Below, one piece after another: positions 1 through 10,817 of a stretch of 64,000 nucleotides of DNA. The DNA comes from Azorinus chamasolen. Its lineage: Eukaryota > Mollusca > Bivalvia > Cardiida > Solecurtidae. The position numbers and the translations under genes are program-made. The stretch spans positions 74,517,467 to 74,581,466 of the forward strand of contig OY755246.1 in assembly GCA_963576725.1 (NCBI GenBank), written 5' to 3'. Under the pieces are notes generated by a model. The model was not told where the DNA came from, searched no databases, and saw only the letters and a program-made list of their open reading frames with translations. Each line of letters starts with the position of its first letter. Within the stretch, counting starts at the first letter, position 1.

Positions 1-167
1 ATTATTTTTCTCTGAAACCATTGGGCTTAGACCTTTATTTAATGGCATACTGCTTTGCCTTGTGGTTCTCTACCAAGGTTGTACAAATGATGACTTCTTG
101 GTCAAAAATGGCACCGCCCCTGGGGTTATCTCAGGTGAGCGCTTTAGGGCCTCATGGCCCTCTTGTT
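1..167 (+). mobile_element. 3' end of AGCTCACC-family Helentron-like element (cut by window edge)
   Basis: Ends with GGTGAGCG, a GGGCC...GGCCC hairpin and CTCTTGTT, the 3' terminus shared by complete copies at 13.6 and 15.3 kb. The last internal unit is almost the same as 16619-16782, so the two copies are close relatives. Non-coding; the 5' part lies outside the window. Confidence 0.7.
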
Positions 168-234
168 TTAACACATCTCTGAAAAACCTCTTTTCACAAA
201 TTTACCTTTTGGAATAGACAGCCAAAGGCAGAGG

Positions 235-640
235 GATATTGTTTTGGGTTTGTCTGTCCGTCTTTCCTTACGTCCGTCCATCCTTCCGTCCGATACCTTA
301 TCTCTGTAACGGATTGACAGAATTCAATTAAACTCGACATGAATAATTGTTATCACTTGGACATCGTTCGCATGTATTACTTTTCCAGATTGCTTAAGGA
401 ATTCAGGAGTTATTTCCCTTTTATACCCAAAAAATCACGTATTTTCAATCCGATGCCATATCTCTTTATTGGATTGACAGAATTCAATAAAACTTGACAT
501 GAGACTTTGTGTTATCACTGGGCCATTGTGCCCATGTTTTATTTTTCCAGTTCACTTGCGGCATTTAGGAGTTATTGCCCTTTTATACGCAAAAATCATA
601 TTTTTTCCATCCAATGCCATATCTCTTTAACGGATTGACA
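235..640 (+). repeat. Tandem ~150 bp internal units of a separate dispersed element
   Basis: After a CTGTCCGTC-rich leader at 250-285, a unit containing ATATCTCTTTAACGGATTG and GGAGTTATTGCCCTTTTATA recurs at about 290, 445 and 600. The third unit is interrupted near 650, where the AGCTCACC-family units take over (GGCCGGTTTTCAATAGAAA). The element type is not identified; the layout (leader rich in GTCCGTC, then ~150 bp units) matches the other Helentron-like families in the window. Confidence 0.5.
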
Positions 641-644
641 GAAT

Positions 645-1504
645 CCAATGAAACTGGCCGGTTTTCAATAGAAATATGTAGTGAAAACTTTGAAAATCTT
701 CTGCTGAAACTGGAAGGTTCTCCGCTTTCATATTTGGCACATAGCATCATGTTCATGTCCTCTACAAAAGTTATATAAATTATGTCCCTGGGGTCAAAAT
801 TGGCCCAATTCCAAGTGTGGCCAGTTTTCAAAAAGAAAACATATATAGAGAAAACTTTGAAAATCTTCTCCTCTGAAACTGGAAGGTTCTCAGCTCTAAT
901 ATTTGGCACATAGCATCATGTTCAGGTCCTCTACAAAAGTTATATAAATAATGATCCTGGGGTCAAAAATGGTCCCGCCCCAGTGGTAGCCAGTTTTCAA
1001 TAGTGAAAACTTTTAAAGTCTCCTCCTGAATCTGCAGGGTTCTCAGCTTACATATTTGGCACATACCGTAGCATCATGTTTAGGTCCTCTACAAAAGTTA
1101 TATAAGTGATGCCCCAGCGGTCAAAATTGGCCCGCCCCAGGGGTGCCTTGTTTTCTATAGAAACATATACCAATAGTAAAACTTTGAAAATCATCTTCTC
1201 TGAAACTTGAAGGTTCCTAGCTTTCATATTTGGCACATAGCATTAGGTTGAGTTCCTCTACAAAGGTTATATAAATCATGCCCCTTGGATCAAAATTGGC
1301 CCCGCCCCAGGGGTGACCAGTTTGCAATAGAAACATATAGTGAACACTTTGAAAATCTTCTCCTCTGAAACTAGAATGTTCTCAGCTTTCATATTTGGCA
1401 CATAGCATCATGTTCAGATTCTCCACAAAAGTTATATAAATTATGTCCCTGGGGTCAAATTGGCCCACCCCAGGGGTAGCCAGTTTTCAAAAGAAACATA
1501 CACA

Positions 1505-1545
<41 letters not shown>

Positions 1546-1933
1546 AAAATTTGAAAATCGTCTTCTCTGAAGCTACAGGGTTCTCAGCTGTCATATTTGG
1601 CACATAGCATTATGTTCAGGTCCTCTACAAAAGTTCTATAAATCACGCCCCTTGAGTTAAAATTGTCCCCGCCCCCAGTGGTGGCCAGTTTGCAATAGAA
1701 ACATATAGTGAAAACTTTGAAAATCTCTGAAACTAGAAGATTCTCAGCTTTCATATTTTTTGCAGATAGCGTCATGTTCAGGTCCTCTATAAAAGGTATA
1801 TAAATTATGTCCCTGGGGTCAAAATTTGCCCGCTCCAGGGCCGGCTAGTTTTCAATAGAAACATATAATGATTTTTTTTAAAAATCTTCTCCTATTGTCT
1901 GGTGAGTGATATGGCCATTCTGGCCCTCTTGTT
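645..1933 (+). mobile_element. AGCTCACC-family element, type C internal units, 3' end intact
   Basis: About eight degenerate units of roughly 165-175 bp, each with GAAAATCTTCTCCTCTGAAA, ATATTTGGCACATAGCATCA, AGGTCCTCTACAAAAGTTAT and GGGGTCAAAATTGGCCC. The array terminates with GTCTGGTGAGTGAT, GGCCATTCTGGCC and CTCTTGTT at 1895-1933. The 5' AGCTCACC terminus is missing, so the copy is 5'-truncated or replaced by the element before it. Short reading frames here are antisense translations of the units, not genes. Confidence 0.75.
1506..1541. repeat. (AT)n microsatellite
   Basis: An uninterrupted run of about 18 AT dinucleotides lies inside one type C unit, between ACACAATG and AGTGAAAAATTTG. 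It appears to have expanded from the unit's own ACATATAGTG. Confidence 0.95.
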
Positions 1934-1957
1934 TGATAACAACTGGATTGCCTCCCT

Positions 1958-2210
1958 AGTTGGTAAACACCTCGTGTAAACACCTTTTCACACATTTGCA
2001 AACAGAGCAGACCCAGATCAGACGGCTCCTATAGCAGCTGTCTGATCAGGGTCCGCTCTGTTTGTCAATGGAATTTGAAAGATGTTTCTTTACTTTTTAA
2101 AATGTTTACACTGTCCCACCTTTCATATTTCATTAAAAACTATTTTGTCCATGAATATTCAGTAGGTATTTAAATTTTGAATAAACATACAACAGGGGAA
2201 AGGTTGAACA
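1958..2210 (-). mobile_element. TTAA-type palindromic MITE, reverse orientation, degenerate ends
   Basis: Central palindrome at 2002-2065 (arms GCAAACAGAGCAGACCCAGA and GGGTCCGCTCTGTTTG). The flanks GTAAACACCTTTTCACACAT and ACAACAGGGGAAAGG match those of copies with clean TTAA ends at 12.2 kb. Here the terminal TTAA pair has decayed. Sequence to its right (2210-2300) is shared with the copy at 17.44 kb. Confidence 0.7.
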
Positions 2211-2370
2211 TAAATTAAGATATGAATAACAATAACTCATGAAGGTGTAATGAAAATATCTGAAATTTTGAACATACATTGTAAGCATAGATTAATTTAT
2301 TTATACATACTTTTGTGCATGCCTTTCTTTAGATTTACATTGTTACATGTTTTCATTTACATTTTCATAA
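2210..2370. other. Flanking segment duplicated at 17.56-17.65 kb
   Basis: AAGATATGAATAA...CTCAT(G/A)AAGGTGTAATG and AAAATATCTGAAA.TTTGAAC recur at 17565-17645 beside another copy of the same MITE. No coding features seen. Confidence 0.6.
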
Positions 2371-2497
2371 ATTATGCCCCTTGGGTCAAAATTTGCCCAC
2401 CCCAAGGCCGGCTAGTTTTCTATAGAAACACATAGAGAAAACTTTGAAAATCTTTTCCTCTGGTGAGCGATGTCGGGGCCTATCAGGCTCCCTTGTT
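2370..2497 (+). mobile_element. 3'-terminal fragment of AGCTCACC-family element
   Basis: One partial type C unit followed by GGTGAGCGATG, GGGGCCTATCAGGCTCC and CTTGTTT. The 100 bp downstream (AAGGGCTGCTGTACAGG region) resembles the flank of the copy ending at 22920, suggesting both descend from one insertion that was later duplicated with its flank. Confidence 0.6.
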
Positions 2498-2600
2498 TGT
2501 CATTTTTGCTTGAAACATAGATATCAGGGCTGCTGTACAGGGGTATTCCATCACATGTAGTGATAATTCTTGTTCAACTTGATTAAATTGAAACAAAAGA

Positions 2601-4946
2601 AGTTTTTTTGTGATCACCTGATGTCCATCGTCAGTCGTCAACAATTTGAACCTTTAAAAATCTTCTCCTCTGAATCTACAGACTTCTCAGCTTTCATCTT
2701 TGGCATATAGCATCATCTTTAGGTCCTCTACAAAAGTTATATAAATTATGTCCCTGGGGTCGAAATTGGCCCCGCCCCAAGGGTGCCTTGTTTTGAAAAG
2801 AAACATATAGTAAATCTTTGAAAATCTTTTCCTCTGAAACTGGAAGGTTCTCAACTTTTATATTTGGCACATAGCATCATGGTCAGGTCCTCTACAAATT
2901 TTATATAAATAATGGCCCTGGGGGCAAAATTGCCAGGGATGGGCAGTTTTCAATAGAAACATATAGTGAAAACTTTGAAAATCTTCTCCTCTGAAACTGG
3001 ATGATTCAAAGCTTTCATATTTGGCATATAGCATCATCTTCAGATCCTCTACAAAAGTTATATAAATTATGTCCCTGGGGTTGAAATTGGCCTTGCTTCA
3101 GGGGTGCCTTGTTAGTCCCCCACCGGTTGCTCGATTCCATCTGTCCGTCCGTCTGTCTGTCACGTTTCGTGCCCGGGCCATATCTCCTACAAATATATGC
3201 CAAATTCATTATAACTTCACACATTGAAGAAGCATGATGAGGGCTAGTGTCGTGCACAAGGGCCATAACTCTAGCATCAATATTTTTGGAGTTATTCGCC
3301 TTTTACATATTTTTTTGTCCGGACAATAACTCTTTATCTACTGATTCAATTGATTTGAAACTTCACATATGGAACAATCATGATGAGGGGTAGTGTCATA
3401 CACAAGGGCCATAACTCTAGCATAGATATTTTTTTAGTTCTTCCCCATTTTCATATTTTCTTGTCAGTCCGTCTGTCACGCTTCGTGTCCGGGCAATATC
3501 TCCTATAAAGTTAGACCAAATTCATTATAACTTCACACATTGAAGAAGCATGATCAGGAGGAGTGTCATGCACAAGGGCCGTAACTCTAGCATAAATATT
3601 TTTGGAGTTATTCCCCTTTTTCATATTTTTTTGTCCGGACAATAACTCTTTATCTACTGGTTCAATTGATTTGAAACTTCACAAATGGAACAAGCATGAT
3701 GAGGGGGTAGTGTCATGCACAAGGACCATAACTCTAGCATCTATATTTTTGGAGTTATTCCCCTTTTCATATTTTCTTGTCCAGTTAATAACTCTTTATG
3801 TACTGGTTCAATTGATTTGAAACTTCTCATATGGAACAAGCATGATGAGTAGTAGTGTCATGCACAAGGGCAATAACTCTAGCACCAATATTTTTGGAGT
3901 TACTCCCCTTTTTCATATTTTCTGGTCGGGACAATAACCTTTTATTTAGTGATTCAATGTATGAAAGTAGGTACTTATACCATTCAGGTGGTTATGTATA
4001 TACCATGATCAACCACACCATGGGTGGGTGGGGTGGGGAGAGTGGAGATTTTTTTCGGTCCGATGGGGGACTCATGTCTTGCATAGCAATACAACATGCC
4101 CTTGTTTTCAATAGAAACATGGAAACATATAGTAAAACTTTAAAAATCTTCTCCTCTGAAACTGGAAGGTTCTCAACTTTTATATTATGCACATAGCATC
4201 ATGGTCAAGTCCTTTACAAATGTTATATAAATTATGGCGCTGGGGTCAAAATTGGCCCCGCCCCAGGAATTGGCAGTTTTCAATAGAAACATGTAGTGAA
4301 AACTTGGAAAATCTTCTCTGAAACTGGAAGATTCAAGACTTTAATATTTGGTGCATAGCATCATGTTCAAGTCCTCTACAAAAGTTATATAAATTATGCC
4401 CCTGGTGTCAAAATTGGCCCACCCCAGTGGTTGGCAGTTTTCAATAGAAACATATAGTGAAAACTTTGAAAATCTTCTCCTCTGAAATTGGAAGGTTCTT
4501 AGCTTTCATATTTGGAACATAGCATCATGTTCAGGTCCTTTACAAAAGTTATATACATTATGCCCCTGGGGTCAAAATTGGCCCGCCCCATGGGTGGGCA
4601 GTTTTCAATAGAAACTTATAGTGAAAGCTTAGAAATTCTTCTTCTCTGAAACGGGAAGGTTCTTAGCTTTTATATTTGGCGCATTGCATCATATTCATGC
4701 CCTCTAATAAAGTTTTGTAAATTATGACCAAGCGGTTAAAATTGGCCATCCCCAGGGGTAGCCAGTTTTCAATAGAAACATATAGTGAAAACTTTGAAAA
4801 TCTTCTCCTGAAACTGGAAGGTTCTCAGCTTTAATATTTGGCTCATCCCAGGGGTGGCCAGTTACTTTTCTTTTGAAACATATAGTAAATACTTTGAGTA
4901 TCTTCTCCTCTGATTGTCTGGTGAGTCATATCATGGCCCTCTTGTT
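2601..4946 (+). mobile_element. AGCTCACC-family element, type C, interrupted by a nested insertion
   Basis: Starts with the leader TGATCACCTGATGTCCATCG and CAACAATTTGAACC (the AGCTCACC hairpin itself is lost). It continues in ~170 bp type C units and ends at GTCTGGTGAGTCATATC, TGGCCCTCTTGTT. Units are interrupted at 3114-4104 by a different element, after which the same unit resumes in phase (TTCAATAGAAACAT). Non-coding. Confidence 0.75.
3114..4104 (+). mobile_element. AGTCCCCC-family Helentron-like element, nested
   Basis: 5' end AGTCCCCCACCGG followed by a GTCCGTCCGTCTGTC leader. The interior is about six ~148 bp units with CAATAACTCTTTATCTACTG, CTTCACA.ATGGAACAAGCATGATGAG and CATAACTCTAGCATC. 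The 3' end carries GGGGGACTC (inverse of the 5' AGTCCCCC), an imperfect TTGC..GCAA hairpin and CCCTTG. The host sequence is restored on either side. No protein is encoded. Confidence 0.75.
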
Positions 4947-5330
4947 AGTATTTTTAGCCGGATTTTTCGAGAAAACCGGGCGGGCAGCATGCCGTCGTTA
5001 ACAAAACTTTAACATTGCTTATAACATCTAAATAACTTAAGCAAGACATTTCATATTTGGTATGCAGATAGCTTGGATGAAGGCCTTTCACTTGATACAA
5101 GGATACATGACATCAGGTCAAGGTCACTATTTCCAAAACTTTGCCTTTTTAACTAACTTCAACATTGCAATAACTTTTGAACTACAAATGCTAGATGGTT
5201 TATATTTGGTATGAAGATAGCTTCCTCCACCTGTAATTAGTTTGACGTTGTGAATTAACTGAAACTGTAAAAACCTATATCAATAAAAAATCATTACGTA
5301 AATTGTTAACATAAAAAAACTGAAAAAAGT
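4947..5330 (+). mobile_element. Fragment of a third Helentron-like family
   Basis: Begins TTTTTAGCCGGATTTTTCG followed by GAAAACCGGGCGGG, which can fold as a 5' hairpin. Two ~150 bp internal units follow, with ACTTTAACATTGC, ATATTTGGTATG(C/A)AGATAGCT and CAAGGTCACTATTTCC. The 3' terminus was not found. The remainder to 5400 is AT-rich with no recognisable feature. Confidence 0.5.
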
Positions 5331-5466
5331 GAAATACTTCCTAAAGGGAGGTAATCAACGAGCGACGCAGAACTGCTGAAATATGGTCTTGAGCAGAGAG
5401 GTGCAGTATACAATAAGAAATGGTACAGCACACTTCGAGATTAATTGCATTATGGTGACCTACCAG

Positions 5467-5643
5467 TACGCAATAAGAAATAGTACAGCACAATTGGAGA
5501 CATTGCATTATAGTGACCTACCAGTCAGCCCAAAATTAGTTTAAGGCCTGAAGGCGAAAGCCTTAAACTATTTTTAGACTGACTAGTAGGTCCCTGTAAT
5601 GCAATAAAGACATCAGTGGGCTGTACCATTTCTTATTATAGTA
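5467..5643. mobile_element. Foldback hairpin element
   Basis: Two inverted arms of about 85 nt: the left runs from CAATAAGAAATAGTACAGC to AGTTTAAGGC, the right from GCCTTAAACT to GTACCATTTCTTATTATAG, separated by a few bases (TGAAGGCGAAA). A partial second left arm precedes it at 5390-5460 (CAATAAGAAATGGTACAGC). It looks like a hairpin MITE or foldback remnant; no target duplication could be assigned. Confidence 0.65.
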
Positions 5644-5648
5644 CATAA

Positions 5649-5917
5649 TTATGCCCCGGCTCTTAGGCTACGGGGGGCATTAAGTTTTACCCATCCTGTA
5701 AAATTTTCATCAAACTTTTGTTCACTTGTGTAAGCTGGAATGATCTGCAGATGACCTTTTATCAGATCTGTATAAATTGTTCCTGTTTGTTTCATAATCG
5801 TGTCACAGGAGCTAAAGATACATTTTAACAAACAATTTCTTTAAACATCTCCTAGACCACTGACTGGATTCTCACCAAATGTCAGACGTGATCTGTAGAT
5901 GACTCTTTATCCTATTT
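5649..5917 (+). mobile_element. ATGCCCC-family element, 5' fragment
   Basis: 5' hairpin ATGCCCC...GGGGGCAT at 5651-5680 with a degenerate internal region (GACTGGATTCTCACCAAATG). Truncated by the AGCTCACC element that starts at about 5918. Confidence 0.5.
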
Positions 5918-7464
5918 TAAGCTCACCAGAGTATGCTCCGGTGAGCTTTTGTGATCGCCCATTGTCAGTATGTCCATCCGTCTGTCAACAATTGCTTTAA
6001 CGACATCTCCTCTGAAACCACAAGGCAGAATGTAACCATTACAGAAATGATCTTTGTATCATGCTCTATGAAAATTGTTAAAAGAATCTGGATCCATGTA
6101 GAACAGTGGTTGCTATGGCAACCAAAAGAAAACTCTTTAAACATCTGCAAAACCAGTGGTCTGAATTGAATGATATTTTATAGGAATAGTCTGCCTGTGA
6201 CCATCTACTAAAATTGGTCCAATTTAAATACCTTTATCAATTTTGTTAAAATCATGGTTGTTGATATCTAAAAAAAACATGGTGAGGTGAGGTATTGAGA
6301 GGGGGGCTGTCTCCAGCGTCCTTCGTTGTGCGATGTGCATTGTCAACAATTTCTTTGAAACCACAAAGCCTAGAGCTTTGATATTTGGTTTGTAGCATGA
6401 TCTAATGGTCCTCTACATAGATTGTTCAAATTATGACCCCGACCAAAAATGGCCCGCCCAAGGGCTCATAGGAAAATCTTTAAAACTCTACTTCTGTGAA
6501 ACTGTAAGGCCTAGACCTTTGATAATTGGTATGTAGCACCATCTAATGGTACTCTACAAAGATTGCTAAATCATGAGCCTCTGATCGAATACCGCCCCGC
6601 CTGGGGCTTATCAGTTTTTCATAGGATAATCTTTAAAAATCTTCTTCTGAAACTGTAAGACCTAGACCTTTGATATTTGGTATGTAGCATCATCTAATGG
6701 TCCTCTACAAAGATTGTTCAAATTACGATCCGGGACTCTAAATGTCCCCACCCCCTTGGCCTTATCAGTTTTTCATAGGAAAATCTTTAAAAAATCTTCT
6801 GAAACTGTAAGGCCTCTACAAAGATTGTCCAAATTATTACCCCCGGACCAAGAAATGGTCCTGCCCTGGGGCTTATCAGTTTTTCATAAGAATTTTTTTT
6901 TAAAATCTTCTCTTAAACTGTAAGGTCTAGACCTTTGATATTTGGTATGTAGCATCTCATGGTGCTCTACAATGATTGTTCAAATTATGATCCTAAATCA
7001 AAAATTGCTCTGCCTGAGGCTTATCAGTTTTTTCATAGGAAAATCTTTAAAAAATCTTCTCTGAAACTGTAAGGTCAAGACCTTTGATATTAGGTATGTA
7101 GCATCGTTTAATAGTTTTCTTACAAGATTTTCAAATTTATGACACCTGGGCCAAAAAATTGCTCTTCCCCAGGGCTTATTAATCGCATTGTCCGTCCTTT
7201 CCAAATTTCATGTCCCTTCTATAGCTTTTTTATCTGTGAATGGATTTCAAAATAACCTGGCACAAATGTTCACCACACTAAGACGGTGAGTCGAGTTCAA
7301 CTCCCTGGTCTATGAGTCAAAGGTAAAGGTCATCCTTTAGTGTCAAAGGCTGGGGGCATAAGGGTTTCACAAACCACACTCTTGTTGTTTTTGTAAGCAA
7401 ATCTTTAAAATTATATATAGAAAACAGCAAACCAGGTGAGCGATACCAGGGCCATTATGGCCAT
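5918..7464 (+). mobile_element. AGCTCACC-family element, type A, with nested insertion
   Basis: 5' hairpin AGCTCACC...GGTGAGCT at 5920-5947. Interior of ~150 bp type A units: ACTGTAAGGCCTAGACC, TTTGATATTTGGTATGTAGC, TCATCTAATGGTCCTCTAC, GGCTTATCAGTTTTTCATAG. 3' end CCAGGTGAGCGATACC followed by GGGCCATTATGGCC. A 5'-truncated ATGCCCC-family copy (7179-7384) sits inside; after it the type A unit resumes (TTTTTGTAAGCAAATCTTTA). Reading frames inside are repeat translations. Confidence 0.75.
7179..7384 (+). mobile_element. Nested, 5'-truncated ATGCCCC-family copy
   Basis: The body (TGGATTTCAAAATAACCTGG, GTTCAACTCCCTGG, AAAGGTCATCCTTTAG) matches the complement of the short copy at 61359-61612. 3' end GGGGGCATAAG, GGTTTCACAAACC hairpin and CTCTTG. 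The 5' ATGCCCC hairpin is absent; the copy starts at AATCGCATTGTCC. Confidence 0.75.
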
Positions 7465-7865
7465 GAATACCATGGCCATATTGTCAATCTGTAATAATTT
7501 CAGTTTTAACCCTTTCATTTAGGAAGTGACTAATAAATGCAACAAGCTTTAAAAACCCTTGTCAGAGGATATAGTAATGCAGAATTATGAATACAACTGT
7601 AAAATCTCCTCTCTACCTCCTCTTCATTAGTATTATGAGAGGAAGACACCTATATTTTTGGGGTGGAATGAGATCACCGTGCCATGCCATGCCCTTGATT
7701 TATCAAAAATGCCATATTCAACAAAAGATCATCTGCAGAGCCCTCAGAGTCAGTTTTCTAGTTCAAAAGTGTTTCTGGGTCGTTGAATGCTTGTTTGTTT
7801 GATGATTAGTCCTAATTTGTAATATTTTTTTTCAAAATACGTAAATTATAACATAAAAAATATTT
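7465..7865. other. Low-information spacer with MITE remnant
   Basis: TTTTAACCCTTTCATTTAGG near 7505 is a possible decayed TTAA-MITE end. Short frames at 7587-7802 have no recognisable domain. Nothing else supported. Confidence 0.4.
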
Positions 7866-9816
7866 TTATGCCCCCCAGAGGGCATATTGTTTTTGCCCTG
7901 TCTGTTTGTCCGCAACTTTAACATTGGTCATAGCTTTTGAACCAGTACAGATAGCGACTTGATATTTGGCATGCTTGTGTATCTCATGTAGCTGCACATT
8001 TTGAGGGGTGTAATATCAAGGTCAAGGTCATCCTTCGGGTCAAAGGTCAAATTGTCTGTTTGTAACTTTAACACAACTTGAACATTGGTCGTAACTTTTG
8101 AGCCAGTACAGACTTGATATTTGGCATGTATATGTATCTCATAAAGCCGCACATTTTGAGGGGCGACATGTCAAGGTCATACTTTAAGGTCAGAGGTAAA
8201 ATATATGGGTCAAATCACCGACTTTAACATTGGCCATAACGTTTGGACCAGTAGAGATAGAGACTTGATATTTGGCATGCATATGTATCTCATAAAGCCA
8301 CACGTTTTGAGGGGTGACATGTCAAGGTCAATGTCATCCCCCAAGGTCAGAGGTAAAATATATGGGTCAAATCACTGACTTTAACATTGGCCATAACTTT
8401 TCGACCAGTAGAGATAGAGACTTAATATTTGGCATGCTTGTGTATCTCATGAAGCTGCACAGTTTGAGGGGTTACATGTCAAGGTCATTTTTCAGGGTCA
8501 AAGTCCAATTTGTCTGTTTGTCTGTAACTTTAACATTGGTCATAACTTTTGAGCCAGTACAGATAGAGACTTGATATTTGGCATGCATATGTATCTCATA
8601 AAGCCGCACATTTTGGGGGGTGACATGTCAAGGTCAATGTCATTCTTCAAGGTCAGAGGTCAAATATTTGGGTCAAATCACTGACTTTAACATTGGCCAT
8701 AACTTTTAGATGAGTAGAGATAGAGACTTGATATTTGGCATGTTTGTGTATCTCATGAAGCTGTACATTTTGAGGTGACATGTCAAGGTCATTCTTCAGG
8801 GTCAAAGGTCAAATTGTCTGTTTGTTTGTCTGTAACTTTAACATTGGTCATAACTTTTGAGCCAGTACAGATAGAGACTTGATATTTGACATGCATATGT
8901 ATCTCATAAAGCCGCACATTTTAAGGTCATCCTTAAAGGTCAGAGGTCAAACATATGGGTCAAATCACCGACTTTAACATTGTCCATAACTTTTGAACCA
9001 ATAGAGATAGAGTCTTGATATTTGGTATGCATATGTATCTCATGAAGCTGCACATTTTGAGGGGCAACATGTCAAGGTAAAGGTCATCTTTTAGGGTCAA
9101 AGGTCACCAACTTTAACATTGGCCATAACTTTTGAACCTGTAGATACAGACTTGACATTTGGTATGCATGTGTATCTCATAAGGCTGCACAGTTTGGGGT
9201 GGCACGTCAAGGTCAAGGTCATCTTTCAGAATCAAAGGTCACCGACTTTAACATTGGCCATAACTTTTGAACCAGTAAAGATACAGACTTGACATTTGGT
9301 ATACATGTGTATCTCATGAAGCTGCAGTTTTGGGGTGACATGTCAAGGTCATCTTTCAGGGTCAAAGGTCACCGACTTTAACATTGGCCATAACTTTTGA
9401 ACCAGTAGAGATACAGACTTGATAGTTGGTATACATATGTTTCTCATTTAGCTGCAGTTTGAGGGGTGACATGTCATGGTCAATGTCATCTTTGAAGGTC
9501 AAAGGTCACCAACATTAACATTGGCCATAACGTTTGAACCAGTAGATATACAGCCGTGATACTGGTATGCATGTGTATCTCATGAAGCCGCGCAGTTTTA
9601 GGGGTGACATGTCAAGGTCATCCTTCATGGTCAAAGGTCACCAACTTTAACATTGGCCATAAATTTTGAACCAGTAGAGATACAGACTTGATATTTGGTA
9701 TGCATGTGTACCCCATGAAGCTGCACATTTTGAGGGTGTGACATGTCAACATCAAGGTCATTCTTCAGGGTCAGATATCATATCGAGGGGGCATAGTGTT
9801 TCACAAACACATCTTG
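7866..9816 (+). mobile_element. ATGCCCC-family Helentron-like element, complete, ~13 internal units
   Basis: 5' end ATGCCCCCCAGAGGGCATAT (hairpin), then about 13 units of ~145 bp with ACTTTAACATTGGCCATAAC, GAGACTTGATATTTGGCATG, GTATCTCAT.AAGC, GACATGTCAAGGTCAT and GGTCAAAGGTCA. 3' end GGGGGCAT (inverse of the 5' end), GTGTTTCACAAACAC hairpin and ATCTTG. No coding capacity; it would depend on an enzyme encoded elsewhere. Confidence 0.8.
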
Positions 9817-10378
9817 CTTTCTTTAAACCTTTAATTGGAATAAAATGTACTGTCTTTTGTAAACATTGTATACCTAGAAAAGCCATCTGCAGTTCATAAC
9901 ATTCTAGCAAAGTTACACCTTTCAATTTGTATATGAAGCAATCCGAGGGATACAATGTCATTATCTAGAAGGGTAAGCTTTACTACAAAGGTGTCTTTGA
10001 TGTTCTTTTCTTGTTTATCTACTCTTTATGTTTGATTTTTTCATGCTACAAATGCTTGTTTTGTCATCATTGTTTTGTCATGATTGTCATACTTGTTTTG
10101 TTATGATTGTTATAATTATCAGGAATAAAATGACCTTGACAACAAAGTGATATACATACTTGTATACCGTATACACATTTGAATTAGTAGATATACATAA
10201 TTGTATACCGTATACACATTTGTATTTGCTACAATTGTGCAACTTTTGTAAAAGTCAGTTTTGCAGGACAAAACTGACTTGTAATTTTTCAAAATATGCA
10301 AATAGTTCTGTTTCAATTTCTATTTGGCTCTTTGATTTTGCTTTTAGAAATATAAAAAAACAACATAATTGCCAGTAG
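9817..10378. other. Unclassified spacer with a 45-bp duplication
   Basis: ATTGTATACCGTATACACAT occurs twice at 10155-10225 (two ~45 bp units) and contains the palindrome GTATACCGTATAC. TTGTTTTGTCATGATTGT repeats at 10060-10110. No gene seen. Confidence 0.5.
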
Positions 10379-10577
10379 TTAACCCATTCCCTCCTAGACT
10401 ATTTTTAGAAACAACCTCTTTGAATAAATTTGCTGAAAAGGTGCATGTACCAAAAACATGTTTTTAGAATTGTTTACTATTGAAACCAATGGAGCAAATG
10501 CTCTATTTATCACATTGATTTCAAAATATAACTTTTACAGAGGAGTAAAAAGGCATCAGATGGAGGGAATTGGCTAA
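10379..10577. mobile_element. Degenerate TTAA-bounded MITE (variant)
   Basis: Left end TTAACCCATTCCCTCC, right end GGAGGGAATTGGCTAA: inverted ends resembling the TTAACCCTTTCCCT family, but with a different core (AAAAACATGTTTTT palindrome at 10450). The right TTAA has mutated to CTAA. Confidence 0.55.
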
Positions 10578-10817
10578 TTCATGAGGATTACCTTATACTG
10601 CCTCTCTCAGATTATAAAGCATGGTTCCCCGTGTTTTCAGAGGAGTTTATATGTGTGACTACAAAAAATGATAAATTGTGTTTTGTTCAGTATTTTTGTT
10701 TTTCCTTGTCCATCAACTAGCAGACTGTGGCATTGCTTTTCAGCTATTTATGCATTCATCTGTCTTTTAAAAGCCTTTGCATGCTGAATATTCAAAGTAG
10801 AATTGTCCATCATTGTT

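Noticed and set aside
5400..5645. Rho-independent terminator-like hairpin
   Set aside because: Eukaryotic context and arm length of ~85 nt point to a foldback element.
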